Assembly: GCA_017306245.1 (NCBI GenBank)
Contig: JAFKIY010000001.1
Coordinates: forward strand, 682,001-746,000
Reading direction: 5' to 3'
Length of the DNA stretch: 64,000 nucleotides
From: Micrococcales bacterium
Lineage (GTDB): Bacteria; Actinomycetota; Actinomycetes; Actinomycetales; Microbacteriaceae
Below the pieces are notes generated by a model. The model did no database searches and was not told the DNA's origin. It saw only the letters and a program-made list of their open reading frames with translations. The translations under genes were made by a program, and so were the position numbers. Below, one piece after another: positions 16,475 to 24,835 of this stretch (positions within the stretch are counted from its first letter, which is position 1; each line of letters opens with the position of its first letter).

Positions 16475-17304
16475 CAACTCCAACGACACGTATCGGGATC
16501 GCCCCGAGCAAGCTGGCTCGCCGGGTCATCCTCGGGATCGTCGGGTTCCTGTTCGCGATCCCGATTCTGGCCATGATCGAGTTCACCCTGCGCAAAGGAC
16601 TCGTCGGCGGATACACGTTCGATCACTGGACGGGATTGTTCGACCCGGCGAACGCATCGAAGTACGACGTGGTGTACACCGGCCTCGTGAACTCGCTCAT
16701 GCTCGCCCTGGTCACGGTGGGGATTGTCCTGTTCGTCCTGCTGCCGACCATGGTGCTCGTGCAGTTGAAGTTTCCGAGCCTGCGACGAGTTCTCGAGTTC
16801 ATCTGCATCATCCCGATCACGGTTCCCGCCATTGTGCTGGTGGTGGGTCTTGCGCCCGTTTATTCGGTTGTCGCCCGAATATTCGGCAGTTCTGTGTGGA
16901 CGCTCGCATTCGCGTACGGCATCACCGTGTTGCCCTATGCCTATCGGACCATTCAGTCCAACCTTGGCGCCATCGACACCAACACTCTCAGCGAGGCAGC
17001 CAGGTCACTCGGCGCATCGTGGATGTCGGTATTCTGGCGGGTACTCATCCCGAACCTGCGTCGCGGGATCATGGCCGCATCCTTCATTTCCGTGGCGGTC
17101 GTCCTCGGCGAGTTCACCATCGCATCCCTTCTGAGTCGTCAGAACCTTCAGACCGCGATTCTCCTGATGTCGCAGAGCGACCCGTACGTTGCCGTCATCA
17201 TCGCGCTGCTCGCGCTGGCCTTTGTTTTCCTGCTCCTGCTTCTCATCGGATGGGCGGGGGCAGCCGGCAATTCACGGCGCACACAGAACCGGGAGACAAC
17301 GTGA
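16471..17304 (+). CDS. ABC importer permease 2 (PotC-like)
   Basis: A 277-residue permease with six hydrophobic segments and the EAA-type loop LSEAARSLGASWMSVFWRV near 175-193. Its ATG overlaps the stop of permease 1 (ATGA) and its stop overlaps the GTG of the ATPase gene (GTGA), so the transporter subunits are probably made in fixed ratio. It is the second half of the heterodimeric membrane channel of a polyamine-type importer. Confidence 0.9.
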   Translation: MTTPTTRIGIAPSKLARRVILGIVGFLFAIPILAMIEFTLRKGLVGGYTFDHWTGLFDPANASKYDVVYTGLVNSLMLALVTVGIVLFVLLPTMVLVQLKFPSLRRVLEFICIIPITVPAIVLVVGLAPVYSVVARIFGSSVWTLAFAYGITVLPYAYRTIQSNLGAIDTNTLSEAARSLGASWMSVFWRVLIPNLRRGIMAASFISVAVVLGEFTIASLLSRQNLQTAILLMSQSDPYVAVIIALLALAFVFLLLLLIGWAGAAGNSRRTQNRETT

Positions 17305-18341
17305 ACTCACCACAGGGTGTATCCGTCGAACTGACCGACATCACCAAGACTTACGGCGGCCAACGCGCGCTCAACGCGTTGACTCTTTCCGTCGAACCGG
17401 GCGAGTTCGTGGCGCTTCTCGGGCCCAGCGGCTGCGGAAAGACCACTGCGCTACGGTCGATTGCCGGACTTGAGACGATCGATTCGGGGACCATTGCCAT
17501 CAACGGTGAGGACGTGACCGATCAGCCGACGAATAAGCGCGACATGGGGATGGTTTTTCAGTCGTATTCTCTGTTTCCCCATCTGACGGCGGGAAAGAAC
17601 GTCGAATTCGGGCTCAGGATGCGCAAAGTCGGAGTCGACGAACGAAAGGAGAGAGCCGCCAAAGCACTCTCCATGGTGGGCCTTGACGGTCACTTCGATA
17701 GGTACTCGCATGAGCTCAGCGGCGGCCAGCAGCAGCGCGTTGCCCTTGCCCGTGCCCTTGTGACCGAACCGCGCGTCCTCCTTCTGGACGAGCCGCTTTC
17801 CGCCCTGGATGCAAAAGTGCGCGTGCAACTGCGGGAGGAGATCCGGCGAATCCAGACCCAACTCGGCATTACGACGCTGTTCGTGACTCACGATCAGGAG
17901 GAGGCGCTCGCCGTTGCCGATCGTGTCGCCGTCATGCAGGCGGGCAACATCGAACAGATCGGCACGCCGGAAGATCTTTACGGTCGCCCGCAGACCCCGT
18001 TCGTGGCAGAATTCATCGGTCTCGGCAATCGTCTGGCGGGTGTGGCCGCGGCGGGGGAGGTCGAGGTGCTTGGACAGAAGCTGCCCCTCCTTCAGCCCAA
18101 TGTCGCGGATGGGCCGGTACGTGTCCTGCTTCGCCCGGAGGATGTGGAGCTGACAAGTTCCGGCATGCCAGGAACCGTCATATCGTCGAGCTTCCTCGGT
18201 TCGTTCCGTCGCACCAACGTGCTCCTCGATGATGACACGACGATCATCGCGGTTCAGCACCCGGTGCGAGACAACCCGCGGCCGGGTACGAAAGTGTTTC
18301 TCAGCCTAATTGGCGCCGCGGTTTCTGTGACGCCCATGTAG
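17301..18341 (+). CDS. ABC importer ATP-binding protein (PotA-like)
   Basis: A 346-residue ATPase starting at a GTG. Walker A GPSGCGKT lies near 41, the signature LSGGQQQR near 138 and Walker B LLLDEPLSALD near 158, followed by the H-loop FVTHDQEEAL. The C-terminal 110 residues form a TOBE-type regulatory domain. Length and order match PotA-type importers. Its last 36 bases overlap the converging PAP2 gene, an unusually long tail-to-tail coding overlap. Confidence 0.93.
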   Translation: MNSPQGVSVELTDITKTYGGQRALNALTLSVEPGEFVALLGPSGCGKTTALRSIAGLETIDSGTIAINGEDVTDQPTNKRDMGMVFQSYSLFPHLTAGKNVEFGLRMRKVGVDERKERAAKALSMVGLDGHFDRYSHELSGGQQQRVALARALVTEPRVLLLDEPLSALDAKVRVQLREEIRRIQTQLGITTLFVTHDQEEALAVADRVAVMQAGNIEQIGTPEDLYGRPQTPFVAEFIGLGNRLAGVAAAGEVEVLGQKLPLLQPNVADGPVRVLLRPEDVELTSSGMPGTVISSSFLGSFRRTNVLLDDDTTIIAVQHPVRDNPRPGTKVFLSLIGAAVSVTPM

Positions 18342-19022
18342 CGGCTGAATATATCGGTTCCACAGCGCAGCCAGAATGCTGACGGCGATGGCCGAGTAGA
18401 GGAGTGACGCGGTCACATCCGACACGTAGTGCACGCCGAGATAGACGCGTGACAGTGCCACGGCGACCGCGAGGAGTATTCCGGCCACGACGATCAGGAG
18501 GCGCCAGGAGCGACCGCGGGCCAGCACGATGAACCCCAGCGCCAACGAGGCGGCGAAGGCGGTGTGGCCGCTCGGAAAGCTCCAGGAGGTTTCGCTGATC
18601 AGCGGATGCGCGAGCAGCGAGGAGTCCGGCCGGGGCCGCTGCACGATGTACTTGATCACTTCGGTTCCGAGCCAGGAGCCGGCCACGAGCACGACGAATT
18701 CCACCGCTGCGCGCCAGCGTCGGGTGAAAAGCAGGATGAGCACCGCTACACCCGCGAGAAGTACGGCCGCTATCCGAGGGCTGAACAGGAAGTCGATGCC
18801 GAGCGACACGGCGTCCAGAATTCCGGTGTGAATTCGACTGAACCCTTCGAGCACACTCATTTCTGCGGCGGTCCAGCCGACCGAGTGAGTCATGAGCGCG
18901 CCGATCGCCACGATGAGCGCAATCCCGACGACCCCCGAGCTCATCCGGAGGATGAAGCTGCGTCGAGTACTGAGCCGTTGCGCGGGACCCGGCGACGAGG
19001 GAATCCCAGTGATTTCGATCAA
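18306..19022 (-). CDS. PAP2 superfamily membrane phosphatase
   Basis: A 238-residue membrane protein with about six hydrophobic segments and all three PAP2 motifs: KYIVQRPRP (124-132), PSGHT (150-154, catalytic H153) and SRVYLGVHYVSD (191-202, H198). Members dephosphorylate lipid phosphates such as undecaprenyl diphosphate or phosphatidic acid on the outer face of the membrane. Its start overlaps the Lgt stop by four bases, so it is co-translated with a lipoprotein-processing enzyme. Substrate unproven; UppP is encoded separately at 30 kb. Confidence 0.88.
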   Translation of the reverse strand: MIEITGIPSSPGPAQRLSTRRSFILRMSSGVVGIALIVAIGALMTHSVGWTAAEMSVLEGFSRIHTGILDAVSLGIDFLFSPRIAAVLLAGVAVLILLFTRRWRAAVEFVVLVAGSWLGTEVIKYIVQRPRPDSSLLAHPLISETSWSFPSGHTAFAASLALGFIVLARGRSWRLLIVVAGILLAVAVALSRVYLGVHYVSDVTASLLYSAIAVSILAALWNRYIQPLHGRHRNRGAN

Positions 19023-19966
19023 CGCGAACCCGAATCGGTCGAATCCCCGTGCTCGTCAACTTTCGCCGGCGAGGTCGCCGTTTCCGGCGCGTTCGCTGCG
19101 TGCGGTTCCCGGCCCGGCCGGTACACGGACACCTCGGGTTCCGGGTGCCGTCGGCTTTGAACCACGATCAGGATGATGCCCAGGGCGATGGCCGCGAAGG
19201 AAGCCCAAATATTGGCCGGGATTCCGAACAGTGCGTCGCTCGTGGGGTCGATGCGGATCGCCTCAAGCCAGCTGCGGCCGAGCCCGTACCAGATGAGGTA
19301 TACGCCGAACGCGCGGCCCCAACGCAACCCGTTACCGCGTTGACGGAATTTGCGCTCGACCCACAGGATGATTCCCACACCGACCAGGTTCCAGATCATC
19401 TCGTAGAGGAACAGTGGATGGAACAGGGTATCGGCGGGGAGGCCCTTCGGGAACATCGCATCCGTCGGCAGAATCTGAAGCCCCCAGGGGAGCGTCGTGG
19501 GGAGCCCGAACAGTTCATGGTTGAAGTAGTTGCCGAGGCGGCCGATTGCCTGGGCGACGAGCATCCCGGGGGCAAGCGCATCCGCGAAGGACCAGAATCG
19601 AATACCCGTGCTGCGGCACCCGATCCAGGCACCGACGGCACCGCCCAGCAGAGAGCCGTACAGCGCGTTGCCGCCGTCCCAAATGGCGAAAATGTTCCAC
19701 AGGTTCGCGCCGGGGTAGAAGTAGTCGCCGCCGTGGGTGAACACGTGATAGAAGCGTGCGCCCACGATACCGAGCGGAATCGCCCAAATGATGATGTCGA
19801 GCACCACTCCGGGATGGGCCCCGCGTCGGCCAAGCCGGCGCTGGGTGATGACGGCCGCCGCGATCATGCCCGCAAGCAGGCATAGTGCGTACGTGTGGAT
19901 GGTGATCGGGCCAAGCTGGAACTGTGCCCAGGCGGGGTCGGGGCTGGGGATGCTGAAGTGGGTCAC
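19019..19966 (-). CDS. lgt: Prolipoprotein diacylglyceryl transferase
   Basis: A 315-residue membrane enzyme that moves diacylglycerol from phosphatidylglycerol to the lipobox cysteine of prolipoproteins, the first step of lipoprotein maturation. The Lgt signature GRLGNYFNHELFG lies at 142-154 (R143, N146, E151), and H74 is in RFYHVF. The start is a GTG at 19966. About 35 C-terminal residues are a charged tail beyond the membrane core. It would act on the lipoproteins in this window (importer binding protein, FKBP, CtaC) before Lnt. Confidence 0.93.
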   Translation of the reverse strand: MTHFSIPSPDPAWAQFQLGPITIHTYALCLLAGMIAAAVITQRRLGRRGAHPGVVLDIIIWAIPLGIVGARFYHVFTHGGDYFYPGANLWNIFAIWDGGNALYGSLLGGAVGAWIGCRSTGIRFWSFADALAPGMLVAQAIGRLGNYFNHELFGLPTTLPWGLQILPTDAMFPKGLPADTLFHPLFLYEMIWNLVGVGIILWVERKFRQRGNGLRWGRAFGVYLIWYGLGRSWLEAIRIDPTSDALFGIPANIWASFAAIALGIILIVVQSRRHPEPEVSVYRPGREPHAANAPETATSPAKVDEHGDSTDSGSR

Positions 19967-20104
19967 GAGTGCTTTCTCGTCAGTCGTAAAGCCGAAAATT
20001 CATGGTAACCCGCCGCAGCGGGGATTTTCTGACAGGCAATCGAAAGGTCTTCACCGACGATTCGCCCGCTCCGCCGAGGGGTAGCCGTACGCAAAGTGTT
20101 CTGG

Positions 20105-20110
20105 TATAGT
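20105..20110 (+). promoter_or_regulatory. -10 hexamer before the 743-residue membrane protein
   Basis: TATAGT (20105-20110), a near-consensus -10, with a predicted start of transcription near 20117. A leader of about 23 bases includes CGAGGAG at 20127-20133 as ribosome site for the ATG at 20140. The -35 region is not conserved. Confidence 0.45.
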
Positions 20111-20139
20111 GCCGGGCACTCGCCCCCGAGGAGCCCATC

Positions 20140-22371
20140 ATGCGATCAATCGCAGCTGGAATCATGGTCGGAGCGGTTCTCGCATCGCCCTTGCCGACGA
20201 CAGAATCTGTAGATCAGCCCGGAGCAATTGCGGTGATTTCACGGGCCGAAATCGCCACGACCACAGTCACGGACATCGAGTCCCTGCTCTCCAAAATTCC
20301 TGGCGTCGCGTCGTACCGTTTTGGCGATGACCCGCATGGCACAGCTACGCTCGACCGCGACGTGGTGCCGGCCGCGACCCCCGATCTGATTGGCGCCATG
20401 GTGCTGAGGCCCGGAACCGCCGGCTTCGGCGGGCTGGATGCCGCGATCCAGGGTTCTTCCTCCGAGTATCAAACCGTCGGCAATGGTCTCAACGACCTCG
20501 GCGACTACCTGTTCTTCATCGCGACACGCGCGGGACAGACAACGGCCAGCCCCCAGCCCGGGCTGGTTTCGCAAATTGAATTTCCCATTGGGTTCGCCGG
20601 CGAGACCGGTTGGGTTGCGCAATCCAAGTTCCCCGGCGACACCTGGCAGGGTGCGTCCCTCGTGTTGAGCAGTCAGCTCACGTTGGAAGGGAAGTTCACT
20701 ACGACGCTCTATGACGTCGGCAACGGGTTCGCACCGCTCCCGTTCAATGGACTGTTCGCCAGAGGTCCGGACTGGGCCATGGCCGCCGTCGACTGGGGCA
20801 CCCTCGAAGCGTACAACCCTCGGCCGGTGAGTTGGGGATTCGCGTCCCACGTGCACGACGGATCCTTCGGCTCGTGCTCCACGTGCTCATCCATTGTCAC
20901 GGCGTACCCGCCTGTGCCGCGAACCTCGGCCGACCTGTACCCGCTCGTGGCCACTGCGATCGACCTCGACAAGCCGACGGCCGAGGAGACCCGACCGCCA
21001 ACGGCCACCGACCAGAGCGGAACCCTGCCGTGGTTACCCCTCGTGATTATCGGATTTGTCCTGCTCTTCATCCTGATCGCACTGAGTTGGTTCTTGAGCG
21101 CGCGACGCAAAGAGCCCACGGCGTGCGATCGGGAACGGCGGGAATGGGAAGACGCGAAGAGACGCCTGGAAGCGGCGCGCGAGCTTCTCGAATCCCAACA
21201 CGAAGCGTTCAACGAACGGATGGCTCGGGTCACCGAGGTGGAAACTCTTCTCGCGGAGTACGAACAGGCCCTGGAGGGCCCCACCGCGGGCTCGGGCGGC
21301 ACCGAATTCGCCAGACTGGACGGCGAGTTGATTGTTGTCAGCGACTTGAAGGAACTCATTGGGCACCTCAAGGCCGATCTCGCCGACGCCCGATCTGATG
21401 CGGACCGCGAACGAGTCGAACTTGACCGCAGACTCGCCCGGTTCACCGAAGCGGAGGAACAGGAGGCGGCCGCGCGCGCAGCGTATGAGGCGTGCATGGC
21501 GGCGGCCGCCGCATCCTCAGAGGCCGCAAGCAGCGAGGGCACGAAGGACCCGCCGCCGACATCGACAGGCCGGGGTGGATCCAGCACCCCGGGCGTCGTT
21601 GTCGCGCCCCCAATGAGCTCCACACCCCGTGCGGACTGCGGCTGTGACTCGGATACCGCTTCCAGCCCGGTTGCCGTACCGGTCGGAGCAGCAGAGCGGT
21701 TTCGACTGTTCCGGGACTTCGATGTGATCTCCCACGTGGAGGAGTCTTCGCAGCATGGTGCCGATCTGGTGGGTGCCGATCTGGTGACCGGTCTCAAAGA
21801 TGCTGGCGTAACACTGACGACGATCGGCTCGGCCCTCAGCGGCCGCAACGCAGCGCTGGGCGGCGCGAAAGCGGTCGGTTCGCTCCAGACCGGGAAGTTC
21901 GTCAAAGGCTCACTTGAGGCGGTCAAAGGCACTGTCGACGGTCTCGGAGCGATCGATGTGATTCCCAATGTTCCGACGAGTTTGCCCGAAGCGGTCGCAC
22001 AGGGTTTGGCTGCCACGGCAAACCTTGGTGCCTTCGTCGCCGGCAAGGTGACGGAGTGGATGGGCAAGAACACGCTCGTGAGCGTGCACGCGACCTACTA
22101 TTTCCAGACGGTGACGATCCAGCCAACTCAGATTTGGGTCTGCGAAGACGGCGTGTGGAAGTGCAAGACGAAAGTGAACGTCTACACCGTTGGTTCCCTG
22201 GAACGTGAGCGGGGCCGCGATCAGCAGTTCACCGTCAAGAGCGAACCCGAGCGGAGAGCCCTCAGGGTGCATGTGGCGACGCTCGCGTCGCGAGGCCGCC
22301 TGCGCATCACGAACTCGGTGGCTCACATCGCGACGTGGGAGGCCGCCCACCCCACGGGTGACTGCCCGTAG
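20140..22371 (+). CDS. Unrecognised bitopic membrane protein with cytoplasmic coiled coil
   Basis: A 743-residue protein of no family I recognise. It has a short N-terminal hydrophobic signal (4-17), an external region of about 270 residues with a CSTC pair at 246-249, a proline/threonine linker and one transmembrane helix at 297-319 followed by ARRK, which predicts N-out/C-in. A charged, heptad-like helical region follows at about 330-460. Next comes a low-complexity Pro/Ser/Gly/Thr linker (461-515) with CGC at 500-502, and a C-terminal domain (515-743) with a glycine/alanine-rich helical part and a beta-rich end containing C668 and C675. A -10 box and ribosome site precede it. The layout suggests signal transduction or scaffolding across the membrane, which is inference only. 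Confidence 0.7.
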   Translation: MRSIAAGIMVGAVLASPLPTTESVDQPGAIAVISRAEIATTTVTDIESLLSKIPGVASYRFGDDPHGTATLDRDVVPAATPDLIGAMVLRPGTAGFGGLDAAIQGSSSEYQTVGNGLNDLGDYLFFIATRAGQTTASPQPGLVSQIEFPIGFAGETGWVAQSKFPGDTWQGASLVLSSQLTLEGKFTTTLYDVGNGFAPLPFNGLFARGPDWAMAAVDWGTLEAYNPRPVSWGFASHVHDGSFGSCSTCSSIVTAYPPVPRTSADLYPLVATAIDLDKPTAEETRPPTATDQSGTLPWLPLVIIGFVLLFILIALSWFLSARRKEPTACDRERREWEDAKRRLEAARELLESQHEAFNERMARVTEVETLLAEYEQALEGPTAGSGGTEFARLDGELIVVSDLKELIGHLKADLADARSDADRERVELDRRLARFTEAEEQEAAARAAYEACMAAAAASSEAASSEGTKDPPPTSTGRGGSSTPGVVVAPPMSSTPRADCGCDSDTASSPVAVPVGAAERFRLFRDFDVISHVEESSQHGADLVGADLVTGLKDAGVTLTTIGSALSGRNAALGGAKAVGSLQTGKFVKGSLEAVKGTVDGLGAIDVIPNVPTSLPEAVAQGLAATANLGAFVAGKVTEWMGKNTLVSVHATYYFQTVTIQPTQIWVCEDGVWKCKTKVNVYTVGSLERERGRDQQFTVKSEPERRALRVHVATLASRGRLRITNSVAHIATWEAAHPTGDCP

Positions 22372-22392
22372 TGCGGGATGGGCCGACGGAGG

Positions 22393-24093
22393 TCAGCGCG
22401 ACGGGTCCCGGCTGAAGACGCCAGCGAACAACGCATGGAGCAACGGGAGTCCGGAAACCGCCATGAGCACCCACCCAAATACTTCATCCGTTTGCTTGAG
22501 GAAGATGCCTCCGAGGAGAAGTCCGGCGAACACTATTGCCGAGAGAACCCGGTGCGTCAGTCGTTCGAACGACCGGACGCGCTGATCCAGGCCCGGCGTC
22601 CGGATAGCGAGCTGTCCCCGCTGAATCAGGGTGCTGAGGTCGTCCAGTTGCTGAGGCAGCCGTGCAAGGACACCCACCGTCGCGAGCGCCTGATCCGCGA
22701 ACGCGCGCAGCGTATCTGAGCCCTGCTTGCGCGTAAGACGCGCGGCATAGGGTTCGATCGCCGTCCAGATGTTGAATGCCGGATTCAGCGCAGTGCTCAC
22801 GCCGGACGTCACTGACACCGCGCGAATAATCAGGAGCAGGTTCTCCGGGAGTTGGAACGGCATCGTCCGCATCACTTTCCCGAACTTGTCCGCGAAGTCC
22901 TTGAACTCGCGCGGATCCACTTTCTGCAGTTCCGCGAAACCCAGCCCGCCGAACCGGTCGAACAGCTCGCCCATCGCCCGCTCGAGCGGTGCTCCTTCCG
23001 CGGAGGGCAGGAGCATCCCCATTTCCCGGATGCTGGCCACCAGCCCTTTCGAGTCGCGCGCGGCCACGGCGACGACGAGCCGCTGCATGCCGCCCCTGAG
23101 CGAGTCGGGAACTTCACCCATCATTCCGAAGTCGACGAAGGTCAGTGCCCAGGGCACTCCGGTTGCGTCAGTCGGCCCAGACGCGGTCGGGGTGACGAAA
23201 ATGTTGCCAGGGTGCGGGTCGGCGTGGAAGAAGCCGTGCGTGAAGAGCTGGTCAAACATTGCGCTCGCGAGTTCTTCCGCGACGGCGGCCGGGTTGATCC
23301 CCGCCGCTCTGAGCGAGTCGCTGTCGCTTATTTTTGTCGCCGTCACGTCGGAGAGCGTCAACACTCGCCGTGTCGTCCGCTCCCACACCACCGTTGGCGC
23401 CAGCACCCGGGGATCATCGGCAAAGTTTTCGGCGAAACGTTCTGCGCTGCTGCCCTCATGCAGGTAATCGATCTCCTGCATGCTGATTCTGGCGAACTCG
23501 CCGAGGAGTGCGCGCAAATCGACCCGCTGCGAGATGAAGGCGACACGGTTGAGCCAGTCGGCGACCTTGCGCAATGCCGCGAGATCGACTTTCACGATCT
23601 CGTCGATCCCGGGGCGCTGGACTTTCACAACCACATCGGCAAAGCCCACCAAGTCGGCGTCGCGTTGCGACAGTGTCGCACGGTGCACCTGGCCGAGGGA
23701 GGCGGCGGCCACCGGTGTCGGGTCGAAGGACGTGTACGCGCTCTCCAGGGCAACACCGAGGTCGGCCTCGGCAAGTTCACGGACCAGGGCGAAATCCGCG
23801 GCCGGAACCTCATCCTGGAGTCCTTCGAGCTCGCTCGTGATTTCCGGCGGGAGCACGTCGAGCCGCGAGGACATGAACTGGCCGACTTTGATCATGAGGC
23901 CGCCGAGTTCGATCGCGAGGTCGTGGAAATGCCGCGCGATGCGCCGTGTTCTGGATGCGCGGCCGCGACGCCCGATGCTCGCGAGCCCAATGCGGGGGAG
24001 AGCTACTTCGAACCACCACTCCTGCACAATGTATCGGCTGGCGAACCGGAGGATCTTCCGATAGCGGGCGCGCAGGTGCCTGACGTTCGTCAT
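22393..24093 (-). CDS. UbiB/AarF (ABC1) atypical kinase family protein
   Basis: A 566-residue protein with the hallmarks of the UbiB family: KVGQFMSSR (about 67-75) of the KxGQ motif, the alanine-rich loop ASLGQVHRATL, the lysine strand VVKVQRPGI, the catalytic-loop equivalent HADPHPGNI and the metal-binding VDFGMMG. Two hydrophobic segments near the C-terminus anchor it to the membrane. Such proteins support quinone or lipid handling in bacteria, by ATPase activity. It lies 36 bases after the PadR gene and probably shares its transcript. Confidence 0.9.
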   Translation of the reverse strand: MTNVRHLRARYRKILRFASRYIVQEWWFEVALPRIGLASIGRRGRASRTRRIARHFHDLAIELGGLMIKVGQFMSSRLDVLPPEITSELEGLQDEVPAADFALVRELAEADLGVALESAYTSFDPTPVAAASLGQVHRATLSQRDADLVGFADVVVKVQRPGIDEIVKVDLAALRKVADWLNRVAFISQRVDLRALLGEFARISMQEIDYLHEGSSAERFAENFADDPRVLAPTVVWERTTRRVLTLSDVTATKISDSDSLRAAGINPAAVAEELASAMFDQLFTHGFFHADPHPGNIFVTPTASGPTDATGVPWALTFVDFGMMGEVPDSLRGGMQRLVVAVAARDSKGLVASIREMGMLLPSAEGAPLERAMGELFDRFGGLGFAELQKVDPREFKDFADKFGKVMRTMPFQLPENLLLIIRAVSVTSGVSTALNPAFNIWTAIEPYAARLTRKQGSDTLRAFADQALATVGVLARLPQQLDDLSTLIQRGQLAIRTPGLDQRVRSFERLTHRVLSAIVFAGLLLGGIFLKQTDEVFGWVLMAVSGLPLLHALFAGVFSRDPSR

Positions 24094-24129
24094 ATCTCTT
24101 CCCGACGCCGACGTGGAGACGGCATCCGC

Positions 24130-24708
24130 TCAGTCTTCAGCGAGGATCAGGTAGAGCTTACGCCGGGCTTCGTCGATGACGGCGACGGCCTCGTCGACCT
24201 GCTCCGGTGTGCCGCCGCGCGCAATCTGCCCGACCACTTCCGCCAGCTTCACCCCGGCCTTCGGCAGAACCGTTGATCGAGCTCCGCCCCAGTGCGAGGA
24301 GGACTCCCACGGTGCTGAACCGCCTGTCTCGGCCTCGGCGGTACCGCTTTCGGTGAGGGAATACGTCTTCCTGCCGTCAGCTTCCTTCGCGAGAACGAGG
24401 CCCTCATCCGCGAGCATTTGCAGCGTCGGATACACGGAGCCTGCGCTCGGTTTCCATGCGCCGTTGCTGCGCTTTTCAATCTCCTGAATGATCTGGTAGC
24501 CGTGCATCGGCCCCTCGGAAAGGAGGCTCAGGATCGCTGCGCGGACGTCGCCGCGCCCCATCCGTAGCCCCATCCTCGGGCCGACGCGCCGCTCGAACTC
24601 CGAGCGCAGATTCTCTACCGCCTCCCACAGTCCGAATCCCGGCTGGTGTGTGCTGCCGGGAAATCCCTGACGGGAGCCTGGGCGCTTGTTTCCTTGTGCG
24701 TTGCTCAT
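24130..24708 (-). CDS. PadR family transcriptional regulator
   Basis: A 192-residue PadR-type protein if started at the ATG at 24708, which AAGGA precedes at 6 bases; an upstream in-frame start would add 13 unlikely residues. The winged helix lies at about 50-120 (RGDVRAAILSLLSEGPMHGYQIIQEI, then AGSVYPTLQMLADEGLV), and the last 40 residues form a dimerising helix (GGTPEQVDEAVAVIDEARRKLYLIL). A glycine-rich N-terminal tail of about 45 residues precedes the domain. It is expected to repress itself and the UbiB-family gene through the palindrome upstream. Confidence 0.88.
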   Translation of the reverse strand: MSNAQGNKRPGSRQGFPGSTHQPGFGLWEAVENLRSEFERRVGPRMGLRMGRGDVRAAILSLLSEGPMHGYQIIQEIEKRSNGAWKPSAGSVYPTLQMLADEGLVLAKEADGRKTYSLTESGTAEAETGGSAPWESSSHWGGARSTVLPKAGVKLAEVVGQIARGGTPEQVDEAVAVIDEARRKLYLILAED

Positions 24709-24764
24709 GAATGGTCCTTCGAGTCCGGTACATCGGGGTCCGTCCATGGGCCCTCGATTCTCTC

Positions 24765-24778
24765 AACGATACATCGTT
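24765..24778. promoter_or_regulatory. Likely PadR operator
   Basis: AACGAT-AC-ATCGTT, six-base arms around a two-base centre, 57-70 bases before the PadR start. On the minus strand it covers TATCGT, a TANNNT-type -10 candidate, so binding would block the promoter. Confidence 0.55.
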
Positions 24779-24835
24779 AAGCCGAAGATCTCATGGGAGG
24801 GAACCGGTGTCCGACACCTCGCCGTCCCGCACTCT

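Noticed and set aside
14330-16489. A 719-codon open frame on the minus strand opposite the ABC importer genes
   Set aside because: It mirrors the plus-strand codons of well-supported importer genes and gives low-complexity charged protein without motifs; long antisense frames are expected in high-GC DNA.
14393-18341. Importer as an iron or aminoethylphosphonate transporter
   Set aside because: The binding-protein family allows it, but no phosphonate or iron genes are near and the promoter element is shared with the amine genes.
22340-22400. Bidirectional terminator between the orphan membrane gene and the UbiB-like gene
   Set aside because: Only a four-base stem (CCCG/CGGG) was seen, and it overlaps the stop codon.
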